A stretch of 64,000 nucleotides of DNA from Albibacterium bauzanense. GTDB taxonomy: Bacteria; Bacteroidota; Bacteroidia; Sphingobacteriales; Sphingobacteriaceae. The notes beneath the pieces were generated by a model, which had not been told where the DNA came from, ran no database searches, and worked only from the letters and a program-made list of their open reading frames with translations. The translations under genes and the position numbers were made by a program. The stretch spans positions 124,001 through 188,000 of the forward strand of contig NZ_SMGO01000001.1 in NCBI RefSeq assembly GCF_004339765.1. Direction: 5' to 3'. This document shows, in pieces, positions 1-8,915 of the stretch. Numbering within the stretch: position 1 is the stretch's first letter; each line of letters opens with the position of its first letter.

Positions 1-2
1 GT

Positions 3-680
3 TTAGGTAGTAATCAGGCTGGTATTGCCTCTTTGAAAAGGTCAGAATTAGCATTCGCATTTCAAGAACATAACTATTCAACTAACGTACGTAGTATTGC
101 TGCTTTTCTAGTATTTCCAAGTAATATTGGTGTATTCGGACTGTATGCAAATAATTATAGCTTAAGTCAGAACTTCAATGAACTTAGAACAGGTTTAACC
201 TTATCCCGTTTGTTGACATCAAAGCTTGCAATTTCCGGAACTCTGAATTATAATCAACTTTCAATTTCTGATTATGGTATAAATAGAACTTTATCATTTG
301 ATTTAGGTTTTCAATACCGATTATCTGAAGATTGGGTATTAGGAGTTCATCTTAACAATCCTGCGGCTTATGTGACCGTAAAGAAATCGTCTTATAACGT
401 TCCAGCTCAAATAAGATTGGGTACAAGTTATGTGTTAAGCGATCAAATTTTATTGGCAATAGATTCTGAATATGATTTGGATGACTACTTTGATTTTCGA
501 TTTGGATTGGAGTACTCTATTATCAATAGAGTGAATCTGAGAGGAGGGACATCTCTTTTGCCTTTTAAGCAATATATGGGTGCTGGTATAGACTTTAATA
601 AGATTAGTGTAGATGCGGCTTCATCATTTCATCCTCAATTAGGAATATCCTCACAACTCTCCTTAAATTATGCATTTTAG
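3..680 (+). CDS. Outer-membrane beta-barrel protein, PorV/PorQ-like (5' partial)
   Basis: The frame is open to the left edge, so the N-terminus is missing; the TTG at 33 is an internal Leu, not a start. About 225 residues are visible. The first residues, LGSNQAGIASL, resemble the 'GNQAG' segment near the N-terminus of many Bacteroidota outer-membrane barrels of the PorV/PorQ type. The rest alternates short amphipathic strands with polar turns and ends in NYAF, with the C-terminal Phe expected of an outer-membrane barrel. It overlaps the next gene by 11 bp, so the two are probably translationally coupled. The family assignment is by resemblance only; the cargo or partner is unknown. Confidence 0.6.
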   Translation, partial: LGSNQAGIASLKRSELAFAFQEHNYSTNVRSIAAFLVFPSNIGVFGLYANNYSLSQNFNELRTGLTLSRLLTSKLAISGTLNYNQLSISDYGINRTLSFDLGFQYRLSEDWVLGVHLNNPAAYVTVKKSSYNVPAQIRLGTSYVLSDQILLAIDSEYDLDDYFDFRFGLEYSIINRVNLRGGTSLLPFKQYMGAGIDFNKISVDAASSFHPQLGISSQLSLNYAF

Positions 681-2706
681 ATATATAATATATGCGTTTG
701 TATTAGGACAAATATCTGTGAAAGGTTCTTTTGCACAGCAGTTCTTTGATACTGAAACAATTGTTGAGAGTATTATTGGAGAGATGATTGAAGAGGCAGA
801 GGATGAGTTTGATTATTCAGATATTTCAGAGCGGTTAGAATTTTATATAAGAAATCCAATTGATTTGAATAAGACGGACGAAAAGGAGTTAACTGAACTT
901 TATTTTCTTTCATCTACTCAAATTAGTGAACTTTTGCTTCATAGAGAACTTAGCGGCAGCTTTATTTCGCTTTATGAATTACAGGCTATTGAAGGTTTTA
1001 GTGATCAAATTATTCAACGTTTATTACCTTTTGTAAGTATTCGGCAGAGTGTTGATCAATCTGCATTAAATTTTAAAGATGGTAAACACGATCTTATTCT
1101 CCGTTATGGCAGAGTCTTGGAAAAACAAAAAGGTTATTTAACTCCTGAAAGACCTGGTCAGTCACATTATCTTGGTACACCTGATCGTTTATTCGTTCGT
1201 TATCGATATCAGCTGGGAAACAAATTGCAGTTCGCTTTAAATATGAAGAAGGATGCTGGTGAAGATTTCTTTAAAGGAGATCAGCGATCTGGATTTGATT
1301 TCTACTCTGCCAGTTTTTTTATTAAAGATATTGGTAAAATCCAGAATTTAGCTTTAGGAGATTACTCCTTACAATTAGGGCAAGGTCTAAGCTTATGGAA
1401 TGGGTTTAGTTTTGGGAAAGGGTCGCTTGTTCAGCATGTTGCTCGACAAAATATTGGTTTACGACCTTATACATCTGCTAATGAATCTCAATACTTGAGA
1501 GGAGTAGCAGCTACTATCAAATTCGGACAAATAGAAATATTGCCTTTTGTGTCTTATAAGAAATTTGATGGTACATTATCTAGCGATTCATTAAGCTTCA
1601 GCTCGATAGGAATTTCAGGTTATCATCGTACACCTGCTGAAAATAAAAACCGGAATTCTGCTTCTCAATTGCTTTATGGATTAAATGTTTTTTATAATTC
1701 ACGTAATTTGAAGGTAGGTACCATGGCTTTTCAGACTGCATTTGATAAACCTATGTTGCCCAATCAACAGTTATATAATGCTTATGCATTTAGAGGAGAG
1801 CGATTAACAAATAGTAGTGTTTATTACCATTATACTTTTAGAAACATATATGCTTTTGGAGAAAGTGCTTATAGTTTTAATAGTGGTATAGGGTCAGTAA
1901 ATGGTTTAATTGCAAGTCTATCTCATCAACTATCGCTGGTACTGTTACATCGTTACTATCAGAAAGATTTTCATTCATTCTTTAGTCAGGGTTTCTCAGA
2001 GAACACGAAGACGATAAATGAAAATGGTTTATATACTGGTCTAATTTTGAATTTGAGTCCTAGAGTTGAATGGGTTGGATATGCCGATTATTTTAGGTTT
2101 CCTTGGATGAAATATCAAGTTGATGGACCTTCAAGCGGTTATGACTTGTTTTCACAATTCGTTTATTCACCACGAAAAACATTAAATATTACACTTCGTT
2201 ATCGATATCGGAATAAGGAGGAAAATGACGCTTTAAAAGGTCCAATTAATAAATTAGAGAACGTTGTTCGACAGCAAGCCAGAGTAGAAGTTAAATATGA
2301 TATTAACGATGTTATCCAGTTTAGGAACCGGTTAGAGTTAATAGATTATTCTAAAGGAGAGAATCTGAAAGAGAAAGGATATATGGCTTACCATGATATT
2401 GTTTTCAAGCCTTTAGAAAAAGCCATAAGCGGAAATGTTCGTATAGCAGCATTTAAAACGGATGGTTATAATTCTAGAATATATGCTTTTGAAAATGATG
2501 TCTTATATGGATACTCATCTCCGTCCTATCATAATACGGGGATTCGTTTATATACAAACATACGATATCGTTTACAAAGGAATTTAGATTTTTGGTTGCG
2601 CTATGCTTCGTTTTTATATGCAGATAGAGGAATTAGCTCTGGTTTGGACTATATCGAAGGTAATATAAAGTCGGATATTCGCTTACAATTGAGAATGCAA
2701 TTCTAG
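670..2706 (+). CDS. Helix-hairpin-helix (ComEA-like) protein with C-terminal outer-membrane barrel
   Basis: 678 residues. An N-terminal hydrophobic signal (about 1-22, ending near SFAQQ) is followed by an acidic stretch and a helix-hairpin-helix region at about 62-124 (IDLNKTDEKEL, then LYELQAIEGF), the DNA-binding motif seen in ComEA. From about 140 to the end the protein looks like a large beta barrel: many alternating aromatic/polar strands and a terminal MQF. Known: ComEA-type HhH domains bind incoming DNA in the periplasm. Inferred: this is a DNA-binding periplasmic domain tethered to an outer-membrane barrel. It starts inside the preceding barrel gene and is followed after 5 bp by comEC, which supports a DNA-uptake role but does not prove it. 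Confidence 0.7.
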   Translation: MHFRYIIYAFVLGQISVKGSFAQQFFDTETIVESIIGEMIEEAEDEFDYSDISERLEFYIRNPIDLNKTDEKELTELYFLSSTQISELLLHRELSGSFISLYELQAIEGFSDQIIQRLLPFVSIRQSVDQSALNFKDGKHDLILRYGRVLEKQKGYLTPERPGQSHYLGTPDRLFVRYRYQLGNKLQFALNMKKDAGEDFFKGDQRSGFDFYSASFFIKDIGKIQNLALGDYSLQLGQGLSLWNGFSFGKGSLVQHVARQNIGLRPYTSANESQYLRGVAATIKFGQIEILPFVSYKKFDGTLSSDSLSFSSIGISGYHRTPAENKNRNSASQLLYGLNVFYNSRNLKVGTMAFQTAFDKPMLPNQQLYNAYAFRGERLTNSSVYYHYTFRNIYAFGESAYSFNSGIGSVNGLIASLSHQLSLVLLHRYYQKDFHSFFSQGFSENTKTINENGLYTGLILNLSPRVEWVGYADYFRFPWMKYQVDGPSSGYDLFSQFVYSPRKTLNITLRYRYRNKEENDALKGPINKLENVVRQQARVEVKYDINDVIQFRNRLELIDYSKGENLKEKGYMAYHDIVFKPLEKAISGNVRIAAFKTDGYNSRIYAFENDVLYGYSSPSYHNTGIRLYTNIRYRLQRNLDFWLRYASFLYADRGISSGLDYIEGNIKSDIRLQLRMQF

Positions 2707-2711
2707 AGCAA

Positions 2712-4814
2712 ATGGGTAGCCCAGTCATTCAATTTGGAACAGCTCCATTTGTCCGATTGCTGTTAGTTTATCTCCTTGGTATTGGAATAGGATATCGTTT
2801 TGATCCTAATGCCTATGTTTATCTTTGGTTAAATGCAATATCTATTGTATGTATTAGTTCTTTCTTTCTTATTGCTTTAATAAAGCGATTTGAGAATTTC
2901 AGACTATACAAATATCTTAGTGTTCTTTTTTATCTGTTTCTGGTTTTTCTTGGATGGAGCTCAGTATGGAAATTACAGCCTAGTATCCTCGCAACTCATT
3001 TTTCAAATCAGCAACCGCAAGCTTTAGTTGGCTACATAGATGATGAACCTAAAATAACAAAAACAACAGTCCGTTTTCCATTAAAGATTACTCAAATAAT
3101 TAAAGATGGCACAAGTTCCGAAAGTGCAGGGAACTTGCTAATAAACATTAGGCTTGATACGCTTTCAGCTAAAATAGTTTCTGAATTTAAATATGGAGAC
3201 GAGTTTTTGATCCCGTCTAATTATTCATTGATTAATCCTCCCTATAATCCAAACGAGTTTGACTATCAATCCTATTTGGCTAAGCATCTAATCTGGCACC
3301 AGGCAAATTTATTTGCCGATGATCTTATCCAGACGGGATCTGGAAGAGGGAGTTTTCTTATAAGCCATGCTTTGCTATTTCGTCAATTAATGATAGAAAA
3401 GCTTAGACAATCTTTTACCAATTCAGATGCTTTAGCTATTGTATCTGCATTAGTTTTAGGTTATAGAAATGAGCTTGATCAGGAAATTATCAATACCTTT
3501 TCTGCGACTGGTACTATTCATGTTTTATCAGTTTCCGGACTTCATGTAGGGATCATATTTTATGTTTTTTCAACATTGTTATTTTGGATGAAGAAAGGTT
3601 CCTGGAAAATAGTAAGAACGCTTATCTTGATTCTTCTAATATGGATCTACGCTTTTGTTACTGGTTTGCCGCCTTCTGTTTTACGTGCATCTATTATGAT
3701 AAGTTTTGGAATAATTGCATTAACGGTTGCCAGAAGAAATAATATCTATAATACCATTTCTTCATCTGCTTTTTTCTTACTGCTTTATAACCCTAATTTT
3801 ATTGCCGATATCGGTTTTCAATTATCTTATTTAGCCGTTTTAGGTATTGTCTATCTCTACCCCAAGTTAAATGCATTGGTGATTACTAAGAATAAAATAC
3901 TTTCAGTGTTATGGTCTTACGCTGCCATCTCAATTTCAGCTCAGCTAGCAACTTTCCCCTTAGTTTTATTTTACTTTCATATTTTTCCCGTTTATTTTTT
4001 GCCGGCTAATATTCTAATAATACTACCAGCCACTTGGGTACTTTATTTAGGCATACTCGTATTGTTGTTACCTTTTGGCATAGTTCATTCCTGGTTTTCC
4101 TGGATACTTGAAAACTTAATTATGTTAATGAATAAAATACTTCTTGTATTTGAGAAGTTACCATACGCCATTTTAAAAGGAATATGGATAGCGCCATGGC
4201 AATATTTAGTAATATATGTTCTGTTATTTTGCTGCATCTCATTTCTATTCTACAAAAAGAGAAATACTATGTACTTCTTTGTTGGTTGTTTGCTTCTCTT
4301 AGTATGCAGTAGGGTCATTAAAATAATGGAAAATCAATCTTTGAGTGAAATCAGGATCTATAATGTATATAGAAATCTAGCTATTGGATTTTTCGATCAC
4401 AGTGGAGTTGTTCTCTTTACAGATTCTCTAACCGAAAATAATAGTCGTTTTCAATATTCAGTAATGCCCAATATAGATAGTTTTTCACATTCATCGATGA
4501 AGATCGTAAATCAAGGAGATACGTTCATAGAGAATAATTTGTTAATAGCCGATAATATAATTCAATTTAACAATAAGAGTCTGTTGATTTACTCCGAAGA
4601 CCAATTGTTGGTAGATTCTATTTTTATTGATTTACTCTATATAAGAAATAATCCCAAAATAAAGCTTCAGCAAGTGATAAAGAGTATCCAATTTAGGAAG
4701 ATCATTTTGGATGCCAGTAATAATGATTGGTATATAAAAGAAATAGAAAAGGAAGCGGCAATCATAGGTATTCCGGTATATATTCTAAAAAATAATTTTG
4801 CTTATGTTTGGTAA
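2712..4814 (+). CDS. comEC: ComEC/Rec2-family inner-membrane DNA channel
   Basis: 700 residues, strongly hydrophobic. N-terminal membrane helices and a soluble DUF4131-like segment precede the Competence domain, whose hallmark HVLSVSGLHVG lies around residue 270, followed by several transmembrane helices to about residue 525. Known role: passage of single-stranded DNA across the inner membrane during natural transformation. The last 160 residues are soluble but contain no HxHxDH motif, so the metallo-beta-lactamase domain found at the end of many ComEC proteins is absent or degenerate. It lies 5 bp after the HhH-barrel gene and 22 bp before recQ, suggesting one transcript for uptake and processing. 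Confidence 0.9.
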   Translation: MGSPVIQFGTAPFVRLLLVYLLGIGIGYRFDPNAYVYLWLNAISIVCISSFFLIALIKRFENFRLYKYLSVLFYLFLVFLGWSSVWKLQPSILATHFSNQQPQALVGYIDDEPKITKTTVRFPLKITQIIKDGTSSESAGNLLINIRLDTLSAKIVSEFKYGDEFLIPSNYSLINPPYNPNEFDYQSYLAKHLIWHQANLFADDLIQTGSGRGSFLISHALLFRQLMIEKLRQSFTNSDALAIVSALVLGYRNELDQEIINTFSATGTIHVLSVSGLHVGIIFYVFSTLLFWMKKGSWKIVRTLILILLIWIYAFVTGLPPSVLRASIMISFGIIALTVARRNNIYNTISSSAFFLLLYNPNFIADIGFQLSYLAVLGIVYLYPKLNALVITKNKILSVLWSYAAISISAQLATFPLVLFYFHIFPVYFLPANILIILPATWVLYLGILVLLLPFGIVHSWFSWILENLIMLMNKILLVFEKLPYAILKGIWIAPWQYLVIYVLLFCCISFLFYKKRNTMYFFVGCLLLLVCSRVIKIMENQSLSEIRIYNVYRNLAIGFFDHSGVVLFTDSLTENNSRFQYSVMPNIDSFSHSSMKIVNQGDTFIENNLLIADNIIQFNNKSLLIYSEDQLLVDSIFIDLLYIRNNPKIKLQQVIKSIQFRKIILDASNNDWYIKEIEKEAAIIGIPVYILKNNFAYVW

Positions 4815-4836
4815 GTCAATTGAGGCATAAGTATCC

Positions 4837-6732
4837 ATGACTATTCATCAGATTTTACAGAAGTATTGGCACTTTTCTGCATTTAGGCCATTACAAGAAG
4901 ATATCATCAATTTTGTCCTAGCTGGCAATGATGCTCTTGCATTATTGCCTACAGGAGGTGGTAAATCTATATGTTTCCAAGTTCCTGCCATGGCTAAACC
5001 CGGAATTTGTATTGTAGTAACTCCACTTATTGCTTTGATGAATGATCAGGTCGATGATTTAAAGAAGAGAGGGATTAAAGCAATTTCTATATTCTCTGGA
5101 ATGAGCAAACGAGAAGTAGATATTGCTTTAGATAATTGTATTTACGGCGATGTGAAATTCCTTTATTTGTCGCCAGAGCGTTTGCGAAGTGAGCTGGTAC
5201 AAGAGCGCATTCGATACATGAATGTGAACCTGTATGCTGTTGATGAAGCTCATTGTATTTCTCATTGGGGATATGATTTCAGACCTGCGTATTTACATGT
5301 TAGGGTTCTTAGGTCAATTCATCCTAAGGTTCCAATAATTGCATTAACAGCAACAGCGGTAGGCCGTGTTATAGTAGGTATTCAGGAAAAATTAGAGTTT
5401 AGGGTAAAAGGAAGCCAGGTTTTTAAAAAGAGTTTCTTTAGAGAAAACTTGAGCTATATGGTGCTGTTTGAGGAGAATAAAATGGGGAGGCTGCTAAAAA
5501 TAATTCAGAGAGTTAAGGGTTCAGGCATTGTATATGTGCGAAATCGTAGAGAATCTCAAGAAGTATCCCGCTATCTGCTATTAAATCAAATAAGTGCTGA
5601 TTATTATCATGCTGGTTTAAAAACTCCGGATAGAATAGAAAAACAGCGTAAGTGGATGAAAGGAGAAACATCTGTTATGGTTTCGACAAATGCCTTTGGT
5701 ATGGGAATCGATAAACCAGATGTTCGCTTTGTTATTCATTTAGATTTACCAGATTCTCTGGAAGCTTATTTTCAAGAAGCCGGAAGAGCCGGACGAGATG
5801 GCAAAAAGTCTTTCGCTGTTTTGCTCTATCATGAAGCTGATAGGATTAAATTGGAGAAAACTTATAGTATGAGTTTCCCTACCTTAGAGGAAATTGCGCA
5901 AATCTATTTTCATTTAGGGAATTACTATCAGCTTGCTTATGGTGCAGGAGAAGGCTTGATAGTTGATTTTGATATAGGTGATTTTTGTAATCGATTCCAA
6001 TTAAACGCACTTAAAGTGATAGCAGCATTAAAGTTTTTAGAGAATGATGAATGGATAACATTATCGGAGAGTGTGTTTCTTCCTTCCAGAATTCGGTTTG
6101 AAATAAATGCAAGTGAATTATATCGCTTTCAAGTTGAGCAAGCAAATATGGATGTTTTAATAAAAACAATCCTCAGAACTTATGGTGCAGCTTTTGATTA
6201 TTATGTGAATATAGAAGAGACTGATTTAGCTCGGAAACTAAACGTTTCTATGTATCATATAATTACTCTCTTGCAAAAAATGGAAGAGTTGAATGTTATT
6301 TCATATTTGCAAAGGACAGATAGTCCTCAAATTCAATTTTTAAGGCCAAGGAGTGATAGTAATCACTTACAGATCGATCACAAATATATTGCTGAACGTA
6401 AAGGAATAATGAGACAGCAGTTGGACGGTATCTTTGAATATTTAGTGGATGATCAATGTCGTAGTCGAAAATTATTAGCGTATTTTGGTGAGCTGGATTC
6501 AAATGATTGTTTGATCTGCGATTATTGTATAAATGCAAGAAAGCAAGAAAACCTGAGAGATGCTCATATAATAATGAATACAGAAATAAAGAATCTGCTT
6601 TTAAATGGTCCTTTGACCATAGATGAATTAGTAAATGGGTTAAGCATAGGAGAGGAGAAAGATAGATTAGATTATATTCGCAAATTAATAGATTCAGGAG
6701 AGATAAAAATGAACAATGGGAAATATTATTAA
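4837..6732 (+). CDS. recQ: ATP-dependent DNA helicase RecQ
   Basis: 631 residues, usual for RecQ of this phylum. Walker A is LLPTGGGKS at about 36-44; the Walker B/DEAH box appears as AVDEAHCISHWG, followed by the RecQ-typical aromatic-rich loop; motif V/VI is seen as STNAFGMGIDKPDVR and QEAGRAGRDG. The RecQ zinc cluster is present: C541, C558, C561, C564 (CX16CX2CX2C). The C-terminal 130 residues carry winged-helix sequence; no clear HRDC domain is evident. It unwinds DNA 3'-5' in recombination and repair. The stop overlaps the start of the next gene by 17 bp. Confidence 0.95.
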   Translation: MTIHQILQKYWHFSAFRPLQEDIINFVLAGNDALALLPTGGGKSICFQVPAMAKPGICIVVTPLIALMNDQVDDLKKRGIKAISIFSGMSKREVDIALDNCIYGDVKFLYLSPERLRSELVQERIRYMNVNLYAVDEAHCISHWGYDFRPAYLHVRVLRSIHPKVPIIALTATAVGRVIVGIQEKLEFRVKGSQVFKKSFFRENLSYMVLFEENKMGRLLKIIQRVKGSGIVYVRNRRESQEVSRYLLLNQISADYYHAGLKTPDRIEKQRKWMKGETSVMVSTNAFGMGIDKPDVRFVIHLDLPDSLEAYFQEAGRAGRDGKKSFAVLLYHEADRIKLEKTYSMSFPTLEEIAQIYFHLGNYYQLAYGAGEGLIVDFDIGDFCNRFQLNALKVIAALKFLENDEWITLSESVFLPSRIRFEINASELYRFQVEQANMDVLIKTILRTYGAAFDYYVNIEETDLARKLNVSMYHIITLLQKMEELNVISYLQRTDSPQIQFLRPRSDSNHLQIDHKYIAERKGIMRQQLDGIFEYLVDDQCRSRKLLAYFGELDSNDCLICDYCINARKQENLRDAHIIMNTEIKNLLLNGPLTIDELVNGLSIGEEKDRLDYIRKLIDSGEIKMNNGKYY

Positions 6733-8035
6733 AAACGACAAGCCAACAATCAGGGCTTGGGCAATGTTTGATTGGGCCAATTCAGCATATAATCTTGTTA
6801 TAACCTCTACTATTTTCCCTGCTTATTATACCATTATTACTTTAACCGAAGAATATGGAGATCAAGTTAACTTCTTTGGCTTTTCTTTTATTAATACGGC
6901 ATTAGCTAACTATTCTTTAGCTTTTTCCTATTTAGTTATGGTAATTCTTTTACCTATATTTTCTGCAATTGCAGATTATAAGGGAAATAGAAAAAGCATG
7001 ATGAAAGTATTCACCTATATTGGTGGTATTGCTTGTATGGGCTTGTATTTCTTTAAACTAGAAACGCTTGAATGGGGTATTATTTGCTCAAGTTTAGCCG
7101 CAATGGGTTATATTGGAGGGGTATTATTTAATAATTCCTATCTTCCTGAAATTGCGACAGTTGACCAGCAAGATGCAGTTAGTGCCAAGGGTTTTGCTTA
7201 CGGGTATATTGGAAGTGTCGTTTTACAATTGATTTGCTTTTTGTTTGTACTTAAACCAGAATGGTTTGGCATCGAGGATCCATCTTTTCCTGCAAGGTTA
7301 TCATTTCTATTGGTTGGAATATGGTGGATTCTTTTCTCGCAGATATCTTTTAGAAAACTGCCGAATAAACCTAGAAATCAAAACAAACTGAACCACCACA
7401 TTATTAAAAAAGGCTTCAATGAGCTTAAGAAAGTATGGTTTCAAATAAAGATACTCCCTTCTTTAAAAGGTTTCTTATTTGCTTTCTTTTTTTATGCAAT
7501 GGGTGTGCAAACTATCATGCTTGTTGCAGCTGCTTTTGGCGAAAAGGTTTTACACCTGGGTGCTTCAAAATTGATTATAACTATCCTATTAATACAAATA
7601 GTTGCCATTGCAGGTGCCTATCTAATGTCTTGGTTAGCAAGCAAGATAGGTAATGTTAGAGTATTAATGATTGTAGTTACTCTCTGGATTGTAATTTGTA
7701 TCTCTGCCTTTTTTATTAGTAATGAAATGCAATTTTATATATTGGCTATGTTGGTTGGCCTGGTAATGGGAGGAACACAATCTATCTCTAGATCAACATT
7801 TTCTAAATTGATACCCATAAATACAGAAGATAATGCATCGTTCTTTAGCTTTTATGATGTTACAGAAAAGATTGCGATTGTGATCGGTTTATTTTCCTTT
7901 GGGTTTATAGAAGAGCTCACTCATAATATTCGTTTATCTGCTCTGTTTCTTGTTTTATTCTTTTTAATTGGGTTAATATTATTATTCCGTATGCCCAAAG
8001 CTATTGTTCTTCAACAGAATGATATTCCTGGTTAA
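6716..8035 (+). CDS. MFS transporter, UMF1/Atg22-like family
   Basis: 439 residues with about 12 transmembrane helices. The N-terminus IRAWAMFDWANSAYNLV is the signature of the UMF1 (vacuolar effluxer Atg22-like) family of the major facilitator superfamily, and the late segment GGTQSISRSTFSKLIP is the matching second-half motif. Family members in Bacteroidota are common but their substrate is not established. It starts inside recQ (17 bp overlap), so it is read in the same operon. Nothing suggests a link to the helicase beyond co-transcription. Confidence 0.85.
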   Translation: MGNIIKNDKPTIRAWAMFDWANSAYNLVITSTIFPAYYTIITLTEEYGDQVNFFGFSFINTALANYSLAFSYLVMVILLPIFSAIADYKGNRKSMMKVFTYIGGIACMGLYFFKLETLEWGIICSSLAAMGYIGGVLFNNSYLPEIATVDQQDAVSAKGFAYGYIGSVVLQLICFLFVLKPEWFGIEDPSFPARLSFLLVGIWWILFSQISFRKLPNKPRNQNKLNHHIIKKGFNELKKVWFQIKILPSLKGFLFAFFFYAMGVQTIMLVAAAFGEKVLHLGASKLIITILLIQIVAIAGAYLMSWLASKIGNVRVLMIVVTLWIVICISAFFISNEMQFYILAMLVGLVMGGTQSISRSTFSKLIPINTEDNASFFSFYDVTEKIAIVIGLFSFGFIEELTHNIRLSALFLVLFFLIGLILLFRMPKAIVLQQNDIPG

Positions 8036-8075
8036 TACAAAAACTATTTTCTGTAATGTATATTAATTATTATTT

Positions 8076-8083
8076 TAACTTTG
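8076..8083 (+). promoter_or_regulatory. Candidate -7 promoter box for the LutA-like gene
   Basis: TAACTTTG matches the Bacteroidota -7 consensus TAnnTTTG exactly. The A of the ATG is only 8 bases beyond its last base, which would give a nearly leaderless mRNA. No TTG is visible at the -33 position. Confidence 0.4.
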
Positions 8084-8090
8084 TTTATCT

Positions 8091-8831
8091 ATGATTAAGA
8101 GCAATACAGTAGAGCTTTTTATACCTTGTTTTATCGATCAGCTATATCCGCAAACTGCGTTTAATACCATTCGGATCCTTGAAAAAGCAGGTTGTAAGGT
8201 TATTTATAATCCGGAGCAAACTTGTTGTGGACAACCTGCTTATAATGCAGGTTTCTTTGATGAAGCGAAAACTGTAGGATCAAAATTTCTAAGTGATTTT
8301 TCAGGAGATCACCCAATTGTATCACCTTCAGCATCTTGTACCGGGATGATTAAGCATGGCTATAATGAATTGTTTACAAATACGATGGTTCATAACCATT
8401 GTAGGTCTATTCAGGGTAATATTTTTGAGTTGACCGATTTTCTGGTAAACGTTTTAAAAAAAGATTACTTTGGAGCAGAGTTAGAAGGTAAAGCTGTTTA
8501 TCATGATTCATGTTCAGGTTTGCGTGATTGTCATATTAAAGATGAACCTCGGCAACTTTTAGCAAATGTAGACGGATTGGAGCTGGTTGAAATGAAAGAC
8601 ACAGATGTTTGTTGTGGTTTTGGAGGGACTTTTGCTGTTAAATTCAGTGGTATATCTTCTGCTATGGCAGAACAAAAAGTTAATAATGCTCTTGAAATGA
8701 ATGCAGATTATATAATATCAACCGATTCATCCTGTTTATTGCATCTGCAAGGATACATAGATCAACATAAATTACCATTAAAAACGATGCATATTGTAGA
8801 TGTCCTTACCCATGGTTGGGCAAATATTTGA
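8091..8831 (+). CDS. lutA: (Fe-S)-binding cysteine-rich protein, LutA/YkgE family
   Basis: 246 residues made of two cysteine-rich CCG repeats: FIPCFIDQLYP with TCCGQPAYNAG in the first half, and HDSCSGLRDC with DVCCGFGGTFA in the second. This is the heterodisulfide-reductase-like CCG domain architecture of LutA, one of three subunits of the LutABC L-lactate utilisation complex (LutA also resembles the glycolate oxidase iron-sulfur subunit). No lutB or lutC lies beside it; the neighbours are a transporter and thrS. It could therefore be a stand-alone LutA-like protein or have partners elsewhere. Confidence 0.85.
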   Translation: MIKSNTVELFIPCFIDQLYPQTAFNTIRILEKAGCKVIYNPEQTCCGQPAYNAGFFDEAKTVGSKFLSDFSGDHPIVSPSASCTGMIKHGYNELFTNTMVHNHCRSIQGNIFELTDFLVNVLKKDYFGAELEGKAVYHDSCSGLRDCHIKDEPRQLLANVDGLELVEMKDTDVCCGFGGTFAVKFSGISSAMAEQKVNNALEMNADYIISTDSSCLLHLQGYIDQHKLPLKTMHIVDVLTHGWANI

Positions 8832-8874
8832 AACGTTCAGTCGGTCGTCTCTGCTTATATCAATGCTTTTTCCT

Positions 8875-8882
8875 TATATTTG
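8875..8882 (+). promoter_or_regulatory. Candidate -7 box for the thrS-infC-rpmI-rplT operon
   Basis: TATATTTG fits TAnnTTTG, 33 bases before the thrS ATG. No TTG is found 19-20 bases upstream, so the call rests on the -7 element and position alone. Confidence 0.4.
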
Positions 8883-8915
8883 TATTATTAAAAACTAAAC
8901 AAATCATATTTATTA

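Noticed and set aside
8832-8915. Thr-codon leader or T-box before thrS
   Set aside because: No run of Thr codons, no T-box core and no terminator hairpin in the 84-base gap.
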